This document shows, in pieces, positions 16,410 through 24,416 of a DNA stretch of 64,000 bases. Source of the stretch: an uncultured Paracoccaceae bacterium (GTDB taxonomy: Bacteria > Pseudomonadota > Alphaproteobacteria > Rhodobacterales > Rhodobacteraceae); the NCBI GenBank assembly GCA_947489445.1, contig CANLDN010000005.1:1-64000 (forward strand), read 5' to 3'. The notes under the pieces were generated by a model. The model made no database searches. It saw only the letters and a list, made by a program, of their open reading frames with translations, and was not told the DNA's origin. Every line of letters starts with the position of its first letter. Positions within the stretch are counted from its first letter, which is position 1. Made by a program: the position numbers and the translations under genes.

Positions 16410-17720
16410 ATGTGGCAGCTTATTGTGCATCCTGTCTTTGGTCGCTTATTTGCCGCGCAGATCGTCGCTCTGACAGGGACCGGTCTGCTGACGGTCGCAC
16501 TTGGGCTTCTGGCCTTTGACCTTGCCGGGGCCGCCGCCGGTTCCGTGCTCGGCACTGCTTATGCGATCAAGATGATTGCCTATGTCGGCCTCTCCCCCAT
16601 TGCCGGGGCGCTTGTGGCCAATCTGCCGCGCAAGCCGGTGTTGATCGGGGCCGATCTGGTTCGCGCGGTCGTCGCCCTTTCGCTCCCCTTCATCACCGAT
16701 ATCTGGCAGATCTACGCCGCAATCTTTGCATTGCAGACAGCCTCTGCCACCTTCACGCCGACCTTTCAGGCGACAATCCCCGACGTGTTGAAAGACGAGG
16801 ACGATTATTCCAAGGCTCTCTCACTTTCGCGTCTTGCCTACGACCTTGAGAACCTGATCAGCCCCGCCCTTGCTGGCCTTCTGCTTCTTTTTATCAGTTA
16901 TCACTGGCTGTTTGGCGGAACGGTCATGGGCTTTGTCGTCTCAGCAGCCCTCATTCAAGCCACCGCCTTGCCGCGGCGCCACCCCAGCAAAGACCGCCCC
17001 TTCCGCGAAAGACTGACACGTGGAATGCATATCTACCTCGCCACACCGCGCCTGCGCGGTCTTCTTGCCCTAACCCTGACGGCCGCCAGCGCCAGTGCTT
17101 TTGTCATTGTCAACACCGTTGTGCTTGTGCGCAGCGGTTACGGTGGCAGCGATGGGGATGTGGCCGTTGCCTTGGCGGCCTTTGGCGGTGGCTCCATGCT
17201 CGCGGCTCTTGCGCTACCCGGCTTGCTCAAACGGCTGAGCGACCGACCAGTGATGATCACCGGGGCGCTACTGCTGACTGCGCTCATGGCAGCCCAGACT
17301 TTCATCACCCCAAACTGGCCCGCCTTTCTACTGATCTGGGGCCTGACAGGCATCGGCTATTCGGCCACGCTAACACCGCAAGGGCGGCTGCTGCGACGCT
17401 CGGCCCACAGCGATGACCGGCCTGCCGTATTCACAGCACAATTCGCCCTGTCGCACGCATGCTGGCTTGTCACCTATCCGCTGGCCGGTCAGCTAATGAC
17501 CGTCTATGGCGCGGGGCCGACACTGGGCATCCTCGCCATTCTGGGAGCCGTCGGCGTTGTGGCAGCGATCCGCCTCTGGCCTGAAGGCGACCCCATCATC
17601 GTGCCGCACAGCCACCCTGATTTGCCGCCCGACCATCCACATCTGCGTGGGGCCGGGCCGCAGCATTCACACGCGTTGATCATCGACGACGAACACCACG
17701 TCTGGCCGACAAACGGATGA
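16410..17720 (+). CDS. MFS exporter with histidine-rich C-terminal tail
   Basis: A 436-residue major facilitator of about 12 helices, of the type that includes the enterobactin exporter EntS and the nickel exporter NreB. The membrane domain runs to about residue 390. The final 45 residues are hydrophilic and contain about ten histidines in short clusters (HSHPD, DHPHLR, QHSHAL, DEHHVW). His-rich tails are known on metal exporters such as NreB, so metal-ion export is a reasonable guess. The substrate cannot be read from the membrane domain. It stands alone, with ndk divergent on the left. Confidence 0.85.
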   Translation: MWQLIVHPVFGRLFAAQIVALTGTGLLTVALGLLAFDLAGAAAGSVLGTAYAIKMIAYVGLSPIAGALVANLPRKPVLIGADLVRAVVALSLPFITDIWQIYAAIFALQTASATFTPTFQATIPDVLKDEDDYSKALSLSRLAYDLENLISPALAGLLLLFISYHWLFGGTVMGFVVSAALIQATALPRRHPSKDRPFRERLTRGMHIYLATPRLRGLLALTLTAASASAFVIVNTVVLVRSGYGGSDGDVAVALAAFGGGSMLAALALPGLLKRLSDRPVMITGALLLTALMAAQTFITPNWPAFLLIWGLTGIGYSATLTPQGRLLRRSAHSDDRPAVFTAQFALSHACWLVTYPLAGQLMTVYGAGPTLGILAILGAVGVVAAIRLWPEGDPIIVPHSHPDLPPDHPHLRGAGPQHSHALIIDDEHHVWPTNG

Positions 17721-17844
17721 AACCGATTGCAAGGAATATGTTGGTAAGCTGACACAGCTTTCGGACACCCATGGCGGCGAACGTTCGTGTATCAGAGCCG
17801 CCCATCATTCTTCATTTTCGGTTGTACATTTTAGTGTCCACCAG

Positions 17845-18195
17845 TCAAATCAGCGCCATCCGCTCTGCCCGCTCAGGATCAGGAAATGGCCGGTACAATG
17901 TCGTTTCCACTGGGCCCACCATCTGGTGTACTGTTGTGTAAAGACGCTCCACAACTTCGTCACCTGTGCCGGTGAAGCGAAAGGCTCGATCCAGTTGGGC
18001 CAGATCAAGCACCTCCACTTCCAGCAGGAAATCACGCGCCGCAGGGGCGCCGAACCCAAGTTTCCGGCGACACAAACGCCACGAGACGATCACATCGTTC
18101 TCCTGCAGATGGCGCATCCAGGCCTCAACCGCTGCGGCAAAGGCAACAGCCTTTGCATCATGGTTCAGATCAAAGGCACAATGATAAAGGTTCAT
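17845..18195 (-). CDS. conserved hypothetical protein (DUF6614-like)
   Basis: A 116-residue soluble protein with the alternation of strands and helices seen in small alpha-beta sandwich dimers: MNLYHCAFDLNHDAKAV, then a helix AAAVEAWMRHLQEN, strands ending RLCRRKLGF, FLLEVEVLDLAQLDRAF, and a final helix. This fits a family of unknown function (DUF6614), recalled rather than computed. It is flanked by rightward genes on both sides and forms its own transcription unit. Confidence 0.65.
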   Translation of the reverse strand: MNLYHCAFDLNHDAKAVAFAAAVEAWMRHLQENDVIVSWRLCRRKLGFGAPAARDFLLEVEVLDLAQLDRAFRFTGTGDEVVERLYTTVHQMVGPVETTLYRPFPDPERAERMALI

Positions 18196-18313
18196 AATAT
18201 CTCCGGGTGGACAGCGTCAGACGTCACGGTCGCAAATCGAAGTTACAGAATGGTTATCATCATCCAACAGTCGGTGATTGACCCTGTGACAATCCTCAAG
18301 CATAGCGCTTCTC

Positions 18314-20167
18314 ATGCTCAAGATTTCAGACCTCACCTACTCCGTCGAAGGCCGCACATTGGTCGAACACGCCACCGTAACCATCCCCACCGGTCACAAG
18401 GTCGGGCTGGTCGGGCGCAACGGCTCTGGCAAGACAACGCTCTTCCGGGTGATCCGGGGCGAGATGGTGCTGGACACAGGCAATGTGAACATGCCCAAGG
18501 GCTGGAAAATCGGTGGCGTCAGCCAAGAGGTGCCAGGCAACGAAGTGTCCTTGATCAGCACCGTCCTGCGCGCCGATACCGAACGCGAGGCGTTGCTGGC
18601 CGAGGCGGACACCGCCACCGACCCCACCCGCATCGCCGAGGTGCAGACGCGGCTCGCCGATATCGACGCATGGTCTGCCGAAGCCCGCGCAGCCACGATC
18701 CTCAAGGGACTGGGCTTCACCCACGCCGAACAACAAATGCCCTGCTCTGCCTTCTCGGGCGGCTGGCGGATGCGCGTGGCCCTTGCCGCCGTACTGTTTT
18801 CCGAACCCGATCTGTTGCTGCTGGACGAACCCACAAACTATCTGGATCTTGAAGGCGCGCTCTGGTTGGAGGCGTATCTGGTCAAATACCCCCACACTGT
18901 CCTGATCGTCAGCCACGATCGGGAGCTTTTGAACCGCTCTGTCGGCGGTATCCTGCATCTCGAAGACAAAGGGCTGATCTACTACACCGGCACCTACGAT
19001 ATGTTCGCCAAGCAACGCGCCGCCAACCGTGCGGTGCAGGCGGCAGCAGCCAAAAAACAAGACGCCCAACGCGCGCACCTGCAAGCCTTCGTGGACCGGT
19101 TCAAGGCCAAGGCATCCAAGGCAAAACAAGCGCAATCCCGCGTCAAAATGCTGGAAAAAATGGACACGATCCGCGCGCCCGAGGACGCGGCAAGAACGGT
19201 ATTTACGTTCCCCGAACCCGAAGAATTGTCGCCCCCGATCATCGCAACCGAAGCGGCGGCTGTCGGTTACGGCAACAACATCGTGCTGCACGACCTGAAT
19301 CTCCGCATTGATCAGGACGACCGGATCGCGTTGCTGGGGCGCAATGGCGAAGGCAAATCGACCCTGTCAAAAATGCTGTCCGACCGGCTGCCCGTCGCCC
19401 GCGGCAAGATGGTGACATCGAATAAACTACGCATCGGCTTCTTCGCCCAACATCAGGTGGACGAACTCCGCATCGAAGAAACCCCGCTTGACCACCTCTT
19501 CCGTGAACGGCCCAACGAAGGTCAGGCAAAACTGCGCGCGCGTCTCGCTAGTTTCGGCCTTGGCGCGGATCAGGCAGACACGGAAGTCGGCAGGCTCTCG
19601 GGTGGGCAAAAGGCGCGGCTCTCGCTGCTGTTGGCCACCCTGCCCGCCCCGCATCTGCTTATCCTTGATGAGCCGACCAACCACCTTGATATCGAAAGCC
19701 GTGAGGCGTTGGTCGAAGCGCTGACAGCCTATACAGGCGCAGTCATCCTCGTCAGCCATGACATGCACTTGCTATCAATGGTCGCTGACCGGCTGTGGCT
19801 GGTGAAGGACGGGCATGTGAAACCCTATGACGAAGACCTGCAAGCCTATCGCAAAATGCTGCTGACGCCCGAAAAGCCAGCGGAAAAGGACAAACCCAAA
19901 CCTGCAAAAGCCGCCAAACCCGGTCGCGAAGCGATCCAGACCATGCGGGCAGACGTGCGCAAGAACGAAGAACGGGTCAAGAAAATCAACGACATGCGTG
20001 ACAAACTTGCCAAAAAACTCGCTGATCCGGTGCTCTACGAAGACGGCAAGGCAGGCGAGCTGGCCACCTGGAACAAGAAATACGCCGAAGTCATGGACGG
20101 GTTGGAACGCGCCGAGGCGATGTGGATGGCAGCACTCGAGAAGCTGGAAAAGGCCGAAAAGGGATAG
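18314..20167 (+). CDS. ABC-F ATPase (YheS/Uup-like)
   Basis: A 617-residue soluble protein with two ABC domains and no membrane segment. Domain 1 has GRNGSGKTT, SGGWRMRVALA and LLLLDEPTNYLDLEG. Domain 2 has GRNGEGKST, LSGGQKARLSL and LILDEPTNHLDIES. The linker between them (about residues 235-295) is a basic helical hairpin (RAHLQAFVDRFKAKASKAKQ), the P-site tRNA interaction element of ABC-F factors. The last 90 residues form a coiled coil. ABC-F proteins act on ribosomes in translation or antibiotic protection; which role applies here is not decidable. The next gene begins one base after its stop. Confidence 0.94.
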   Translation: MLKISDLTYSVEGRTLVEHATVTIPTGHKVGLVGRNGSGKTTLFRVIRGEMVLDTGNVNMPKGWKIGGVSQEVPGNEVSLISTVLRADTEREALLAEADTATDPTRIAEVQTRLADIDAWSAEARAATILKGLGFTHAEQQMPCSAFSGGWRMRVALAAVLFSEPDLLLLDEPTNYLDLEGALWLEAYLVKYPHTVLIVSHDRELLNRSVGGILHLEDKGLIYYTGTYDMFAKQRAANRAVQAAAAKKQDAQRAHLQAFVDRFKAKASKAKQAQSRVKMLEKMDTIRAPEDAARTVFTFPEPEELSPPIIATEAAAVGYGNNIVLHDLNLRIDQDDRIALLGRNGEGKSTLSKMLSDRLPVARGKMVTSNKLRIGFFAQHQVDELRIEETPLDHLFRERPNEGQAKLRARLASFGLGADQADTEVGRLSGGQKARLSLLLATLPAPHLLILDEPTNHLDIESREALVEALTAYTGAVILVSHDMHLLSMVADRLWLVKDGHVKPYDEDLQAYRKMLLTPEKPAEKDKPKPAKAAKPGREAIQTMRADVRKNEERVKKINDMRDKLAKKLADPVLYEDGKAGELATWNKKYAEVMDGLERAEAMWMAALEKLEKAEKG

Positions 20168-20168
20168 A

Positions 20169-20912
20169 ATGCCCAAGTCTAGGCAGCCGCAGGGACACGT
20201 CGCAGATGACAGTCCTTTTCATGATCTGATTGAGCAGGCTTACAAGGTATTCAAACGTGCAGCACCACCAGATGATGGTGCGTGCGACTGCTGCATGTAC
20301 CCTGATATCAAAGCCGATTTTTTCAATCATGGCCAGCGCGACATGCCTCTACATTATCTACACGATTGGTACGCAGCAGCGGTCAACCCGAACCTGTCCA
20401 AGGCCATATGGGCCTACCTTTTACCGCGTATTTTGGACGCCGTTGCTTCTGGCCATGATTTTCCAGCGCTGGGGTTTGAAGTCGCACTTTCACGCTTTCC
20501 AACAGGCGACCAGCATCAATGGACACAAGCGGAATGGCACATCATCGACACCTACCAACGTATGTTTCTGGACTGCTTTGAGCGGCGAGGACAGTGTCAC
20601 CTGGACGACATCATCTGTATGTTTGCCAACGCGAAATGGAACGTCGATGATCTGTTCTCGCAGGTATTTGCATGGCCAACCGAACGGCTTGTCACAGAAT
20701 TTTGGCAGGACTGGTGCGCGCCGCCAATCGTCAAACCAGCCATTTGGGTTACGGCGTTTTGGGCAGATGAGAGAGTTCCTATGCGATACTATACCGACAA
20801 CGCATTTTACTTACGGCTGCTCGACTACGGTTGCGATGAAAAAACTGCACCTGCGCTCGCCACAAAAGCGTTCGCATTGGCCGATCTGATCGACAGACAT
20901 CAAACGTCTTGA
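20169..20912 (+). CDS. conserved hypothetical protein with CDCCM motif
   Basis: A 247-residue soluble protein of unknown function. Near residue 40 is DGACDCCMYPDI, followed by MPLHYLHDWYAAA and a mostly helical, Trp-rich remainder (WAYLLPRILDA, WTQAEWHIIDTYQRMF, FWQDWCAPP). I recall scattered bacterial orphans with a CxxCCM-type motif followed by a similar helical part, but no function for them. Codon use is slightly AT-richer than its neighbours. It starts one base after the ABC-F stop, so it is probably co-transcribed. Two or three clustered cysteines could bind metal. Confidence 0.7.
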   Translation: MPKSRQPQGHVADDSPFHDLIEQAYKVFKRAAPPDDGACDCCMYPDIKADFFNHGQRDMPLHYLHDWYAAAVNPNLSKAIWAYLLPRILDAVASGHDFPALGFEVALSRFPTGDQHQWTQAEWHIIDTYQRMFLDCFERRGQCHLDDIICMFANAKWNVDDLFSQVFAWPTERLVTEFWQDWCAPPIVKPAIWVTAFWADERVPMRYYTDNAFYLRLLDYGCDEKTAPALATKAFALADLIDRHQTS

Positions 20913-20943
20913 ACCCAACGCGAAAACCAACCAAACATCCGAC

Positions 20944-21573
20944 ATGACCGAACTCCCCGCCCTTATCGCCGCTTTCACGACGATGTTCATCATCATCGAC
21001 CCGCCGGGGCTGGCGCCTGTGTTCATTGCGCTGACCCAAGGCATGACCACCGCGCAAAGGCGCAGCATCGCCATCCGGGCGTGCCTCGTGTCTGCCGTCT
21101 TGATGATCCTCTTTCTGTTTCTTGGTGAAACGGTGCTGGGCTTTATCGGTATCTCGATGGATGCCTTCCGCATCGCGGGTGGCATTCTGCTCTTTCTCAC
21201 CGCTCTCGATATGCTGTTTCAGCGCAGGCAGGCCCGACGCGAAGACAGCGCCGCAGAAGGCCAAGCCGAACACCATGATGACCCGTCCGTCTTTCCGCTG
21301 GCCCTGCCGCTGATCGTGGGCCCGGGTGCGATCACAACTATCATCCTGCTGGCTGGCGAGGCACAAGGGGCTGCCGATTTCGGCGCTATCGCCGGCGTCC
21401 TTATGGCCGTCTTACTGATTGTTTTCGTGGCCTTCCTCGCCGCCCCGGCTATCGAACGGGCGCTTGGCAAAACCGGGCTCAACATCGTGACCCGTGTGCT
21501 GGGGATGCTTTTGGCAGCGCTGGCCGTCCAGTTCGTCCTTGATGGTCTCAGGGGTTTCGGGATCGGCGGATAG
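20944..21573 (+). CDS. MarC-family integral membrane protein
   Basis: A 209-residue protein with six helices, of the MarC/UPF0056 family. The N-terminal signature is TMFIIIDPPGLAPVFIALTQGM, and the second half repeats the pattern with ALPLIVGPGAITTIILLAGEA, giving the known internal two-fold repeat. A charged Gln/Glu loop at about residues 100-115 separates the halves. Its transport substrate is not established in the family. The retropepsin-like gene follows by 13 bases. Confidence 0.92.
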   Translation: MTELPALIAAFTTMFIIIDPPGLAPVFIALTQGMTTAQRRSIAIRACLVSAVLMILFLFLGETVLGFIGISMDAFRIAGGILLFLTALDMLFQRRQARREDSAAEGQAEHHDDPSVFPLALPLIVGPGAITTIILLAGEAQGAADFGAIAGVLMAVLLIVFVAFLAAPAIERALGKTGLNIVTRVLGMLLAALAVQFVLDGLRGFGIGG

Positions 21574-21586
21574 GCCCTATATCAAG

Positions 21587-22168
21587 ATGATGAGTACAGA
21601 CCAAATCATGCAACTGACTTACCTCATGCTGCTGGGGGCTGCCGTTGGCGGCTCTGTTATTGTGGCGGGTCGGGATAATCTGGGCAAAATGGCCCAGCAG
21701 GCAGCCATCTGGTTTCTGATCTTCATCGGCGTGATTGCGGCCTATGGTTTGTGGGGCGACATCAGCAATGATGTGAACAGCCGTCAGGCGATTATCAGCG
21801 ACACACGGGTCGAAGTCCCGCGCAGCGGTGACGGGCACTACTACCTCACGCTTGATATCAACAATGTGCCAGTACGCTTTGTCGTTGACACCGGGGCCAG
21901 TCAGGTCGTGCTCAGCCAGCAGGATGCACAGCGGATCGGCATCGACGTCAACGATCTTGTTTTTGGCGGCGCGGCGAGCACGGCCAATGGTATTGTACGC
22001 ACCGCCCCCGTGACGCTGGATCAGGTTTCTCTTGGTACAATCAATGACGACCGTTTACGCGCCGTCGTGAATGGCGGAGAGATGGAAGACAGTCTGCTTG
22101 GGATGACCTATCTGGGGCTCTATAGCCGGATCGAGATCGCGAATGATCAGCTGGTGCTTAACCGATGA
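21587..22168 (+). CDS. membrane-anchored retropepsin-like aspartic protease (TIGR02281-type)
   Basis: A 193-residue protein with two N-terminal helices (about residues 8-25 and 38-55), then a periplasmic domain with the aspartic protease site FVVDTGASQVVLS near residue 108 and the flap and hydrophobic elements of a single-lobed retropepsin (DSLLGMTYLG near the end). Single-lobed proteases of this type work as dimers. The substrate is unknown. ATGs at 21587 and 21590 are equivalent choices. Its stop overlaps the next start (ATGA), tying it to a tiny lipoprotein. Confidence 0.85.
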   Translation: MMSTDQIMQLTYLMLLGAAVGGSVIVAGRDNLGKMAQQAAIWFLIFIGVIAAYGLWGDISNDVNSRQAIISDTRVEVPRSGDGHYYLTLDINNVPVRFVVDTGASQVVLSQQDAQRIGIDVNDLVFGGAASTANGIVRTAPVTLDQVSLGTINDDRLRAVVNGGEMEDSLLGMTYLGLYSRIEIANDQLVLNR

Positions 22169-22272
22169 TACGCTGTGTTCTGGTCGCTGCCCTGCTGAGC
22201 GCATGTGCCGCCCCGGCAGAGTTGCCAGAGGATTTCGACCCGTCTTTCGCATTCTTTGTCACACCTGAATAA
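22165..22272 (+). CDS. very small lipoprotein (35 residues)
   Basis: The frame reads MIRCVLVAALLSACAAP and then a 19-residue acidic tail ending FFVTPE. LLSAC is a good lipobox, giving a mature lipopeptide of about 22 residues. The ATG overlaps the protease stop as ATGA, so it is translationally coupled. It ends exactly where the convergent hydrolase stop begins. This is too small for family recognition, but the coupling and lipobox together make it credible. Confidence 0.6.
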   Translation: MIRCVLVAALLSACAAPAELPEDFDPSFAFFVTPE

Positions 22273-23127
22273 TCAGGCGATCAGCGCATCCCAAATTGCC
22301 TGATTGCGCTTTGCAAACGGCCCAATATGACCAATCTTGGCAAGGCCGAAAGCCGCCGGATCAACAACCAGCTGTTTCTTACGCGCCAATGGGTAATACT
22401 GCATCAGCCGCCAGACAGCGGCCGGTGGCACCATCACATCATCCTTGATTGCGACCACCTTCATGCGGGCCTGTAGCCCGTTCCAATCGGGCATCGGCAT
22501 CCGGTGGCCGATGTCCGCCGCAAAAAACCCGCGCGAGGTACACCATCTGCGCCACTGCCGGTAAACGCCCAAAGGCAGGTCAAACCCATATCCCAACCTG
22601 CGTCCTGGCACATATCGCAGGATTTCTGCAAACGGCCGTAGCAGATGCCAAAAAGCGGCCACCTCAAACTGATAAGAAAACGGATGGTCCGAGAAATGAA
22701 CCGGACCACTGGCCACTGTAATTACCCGGTCGATCCGATCCAATTCCTGCTGAAACGACAACAACAACCCGCCCAATGAATGACCAATCACCCAAAGCGG
22801 TCTGTTCGGAAACATCGCAGATAGATGATCGCGTGCGGCCTGTTGATCATAAACGCCCCAATCCACCATCGTCGCCCGGCTTTCCCGCGCATGTCGCCGC
22901 GCCGACGCCCCGCAATCGCGATAATCATAGGTTAGACAGGTGATATTGTGTTCATCGGCCAACCATTGCGCGAAACTGGCATAATAGCTCTGCGGCACGC
23001 CGGTCGCGGGGTTCAATACCGCGACAGCGCGCGGCGGTTCTTGCGTCAGAAACAACTGGCCTTGCAGCTTATGGCCCCCGGAATAAAACGCCTGCGGTTC
23101 CGGTCCAATCCCAACATGCATATTCAT
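22273..23127 (-). CDS. alpha/beta hydrolase (S33-like)
   Basis: A 284-residue hydrolase without a signal peptide. The nucleophile elbow is IGHSLGGLLL near residue 115; candidate acid and histidine are in VAIKDDVMVPP and AKIGHIGPF near the C-terminus. The family includes serine aminopeptidases and monoglyceride-lipase-like enzymes; the substrate is unknown. It is divergent from a TetR regulator 72 bases away, with a large inverted repeat between them, so its expression is very probably controlled by that regulator. Confidence 0.9.
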   Translation of the reverse strand: MNMHVGIGPEPQAFYSGGHKLQGQLFLTQEPPRAVAVLNPATGVPQSYYASFAQWLADEHNITCLTYDYRDCGASARRHARESRATMVDWGVYDQQAARDHLSAMFPNRPLWVIGHSLGGLLLSFQQELDRIDRVITVASGPVHFSDHPFSYQFEVAAFWHLLRPFAEILRYVPGRRLGYGFDLPLGVYRQWRRWCTSRGFFAADIGHRMPMPDWNGLQARMKVVAIKDDVMVPPAAVWRLMQYYPLARKKQLVVDPAAFGLAKIGHIGPFAKRNQAIWDALIA

Positions 23128-23136
23128 CGTCGCCCC

Positions 23137-23180
23137 CTAGACTGATTGGTCTAATGATAGAAGTAGACCAATCAGTCTAG
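23137..23180. promoter_or_regulatory. double operator between hydrolase and TetR gene
   Basis: CTAGACTGATTGGTCTA (23137-23153) and its exact reverse complement (23164-23180) are separated by ten bases. Each arm is itself an imperfect palindrome of the form TAGAC-N6-GTCTA, typical of TetR-family operators. The site therefore offers two dimer sites about 27 bases centre to centre, in a 72-base divergent promoter region. It would let one regulator repress both genes. Confidence 0.88.
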
Positions 23181-23199
23181 TCATGCAATACCTTTTCCC

Positions 23200-23751
23200 A
23201 TGACATCAACACGCGAAAAACTTGCGCTCAAAGCGGGCCTACTCTTTCAGCAAAAAGGGTATCACGGCGTCGGTCTGGCCGAGATCCTGCAAGCGGCGGG
23301 CGCGCCCAAGGGGTCGCTCTATCATCACTTCCCCAATGGCAAGGCAGACCTAGCGCTCGCGGCGGCCGACATCGCCTCGACCGAAATGTTGCGGATTATC
23401 GATTCTTCTTTCGATCCGGCACAGGATTACGCCAATGGGGCAACGACGCTGTGCTACAAACTGGCAAAGTTCTTTGACATCCAGGAAGGCAAGATCGGTT
23501 GCCCGGTCTCTGCCACTCTTCTGGAAGGACCGGACAACGCGACGTTTCAAGATGCGCTGAAAGCGATTTTTGGGGCCTGGATTGCGCGGATCAAGGATCA
23601 TGCAATCCGGCTTGGGCGTGGGCCCGAACAGGCCGAAAAGGACGCGCAGCTCTTGTTCTTGACCATTCAGGGTGGCTGGACACTCGCGCGGGCCTCGCAC
23701 AATTCCGATATCTTGCGTGGGCTGCCTGCACTTGTGCTCAGCGATACCTAG
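23200..23751 (+). CDS. TetR-family transcriptional regulator
   Basis: A 183-residue repressor. The N-terminal helix-turn-helix (residues 8-55) has FQQKGYHGVGLAEILQAAGAPKGSLYHHFPNGK, typical of TetR. The C-terminal domain is of the LmrA/YxaF type (GCPVSATLLEGPDNATF). It most likely represses itself and the divergent hydrolase through the inverted repeat at 23137-23180. The ligand is unknown; the hydrolase partner suggests an ester- or lactone-like or electrophilic compound, which is inference. Confidence 0.93.
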   Translation: MTSTREKLALKAGLLFQQKGYHGVGLAEILQAAGAPKGSLYHHFPNGKADLALAAADIASTEMLRIIDSSFDPAQDYANGATTLCYKLAKFFDIQEGKIGCPVSATLLEGPDNATFQDALKAIFGAWIARIKDHAIRLGRGPEQAEKDAQLLFLTIQGGWTLARASHNSDILRGLPALVLSDT

Positions 23752-23801
23752 GCAATGCTACAGGTAAGATTTCCTTAGGGCGTCATGGCTACGCTGCAGC
23801 C

Positions 23802-23960
23802 ATGCAGATCGTTGACACATCCGCCCCAGTTGTCGCGCCCGAAACGGCGCAATGGGCGCTCTGCATCGGTTGCGTGGTGAACCTGCTAATAATGGTCATC
23901 TGGATCATAACCGGCGGCTTGGACACGCCCACCATGTCGGTGCTTTTGGACTTCTGCTAG
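23802..23960 (+). CDS. possible small membrane protein (52 residues)
   Basis: The frame has a hydrophilic start (MQIVDTSAPVVAPETAQ) and one hydrophobic helix (ALCIGCVVNLLIMVIWIITG), ending in LLDFC. The ribosome site is weak and it overlaps the holC stop by four bases in convergent orientation. The amino-acid pattern looks genuine, but no family is known to me. Confidence 0.42.
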   Translation: MQIVDTSAPVVAPETAQWALCIGCVVNLLIMVIWIITGGLDTPTMSVLLDFC

Positions 23961-24415
23961 GCGGTCTTTTCGGCTTTCATCGTCCAACGACCGCCCTCTT
24001 GCGCCCAATACTGGGCGACACAGCCCCCATCGGTCAGCGCCTTCCACTGCCCGCGCGCATGTTGCAGCGCCGCGCCATCATGCCCGTCAAACAGGATACA
24101 TGTGCGCTCCAACGCGCCGACCTCATCCGCAGTGACATCAGCGCCGCCCACGCTCATCGCGCAGGCAAAGCCGACGCTCGGCACATCCCCCAACAACACC
24201 GGCTGATCTGCATCATGCGGACCGCCTGCCAGCCCATGCGGCAAAAACCCGTCGTCCGACCCGGTCCACAACACATCATCCAACCGCTTGAGCAGGGCCG
24301 CGTCAGACCCGCGGACCAGCACACGCCAGCCCGCCTGACGCGCTTTGCCGATCAACATCGGCAAGGTCGCTTCAAGCGGGGTATCCGTCAGATGATAGAA
24401 ATAGACCGCGCCCAT
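23957..24415 (-). CDS. holC: DNA polymerase III chi subunit
   Basis: A 152-residue HolC, which links the clamp loader psi subunit to SSB in the replisome. Features are the N-terminal VYFYHLTDTPLEATLPMLIGKA, the basic WRVLVRG strand, LWTGSDDGFLPHG and LFDGHDGAAL. Length is normal for alphaproteobacteria. It follows pepA by one base, the usual pepA-holC order. Confidence 0.93.
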   Translation of the reverse strand: MGAVYFYHLTDTPLEATLPMLIGKARQAGWRVLVRGSDAALLKRLDDVLWTGSDDGFLPHGLAGGPHDADQPVLLGDVPSVGFACAMSVGGADVTADEVGALERTCILFDGHDGAALQHARGQWKALTDGGCVAQYWAQEGGRWTMKAEKTA

Positions 24416-24416
24416 A

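Noticed and set aside
18326..19291. Long minus-strand frame opposite the ABC-F gene
   Set aside because: Antisense shadow; the plus-strand frame has all ABC motifs.
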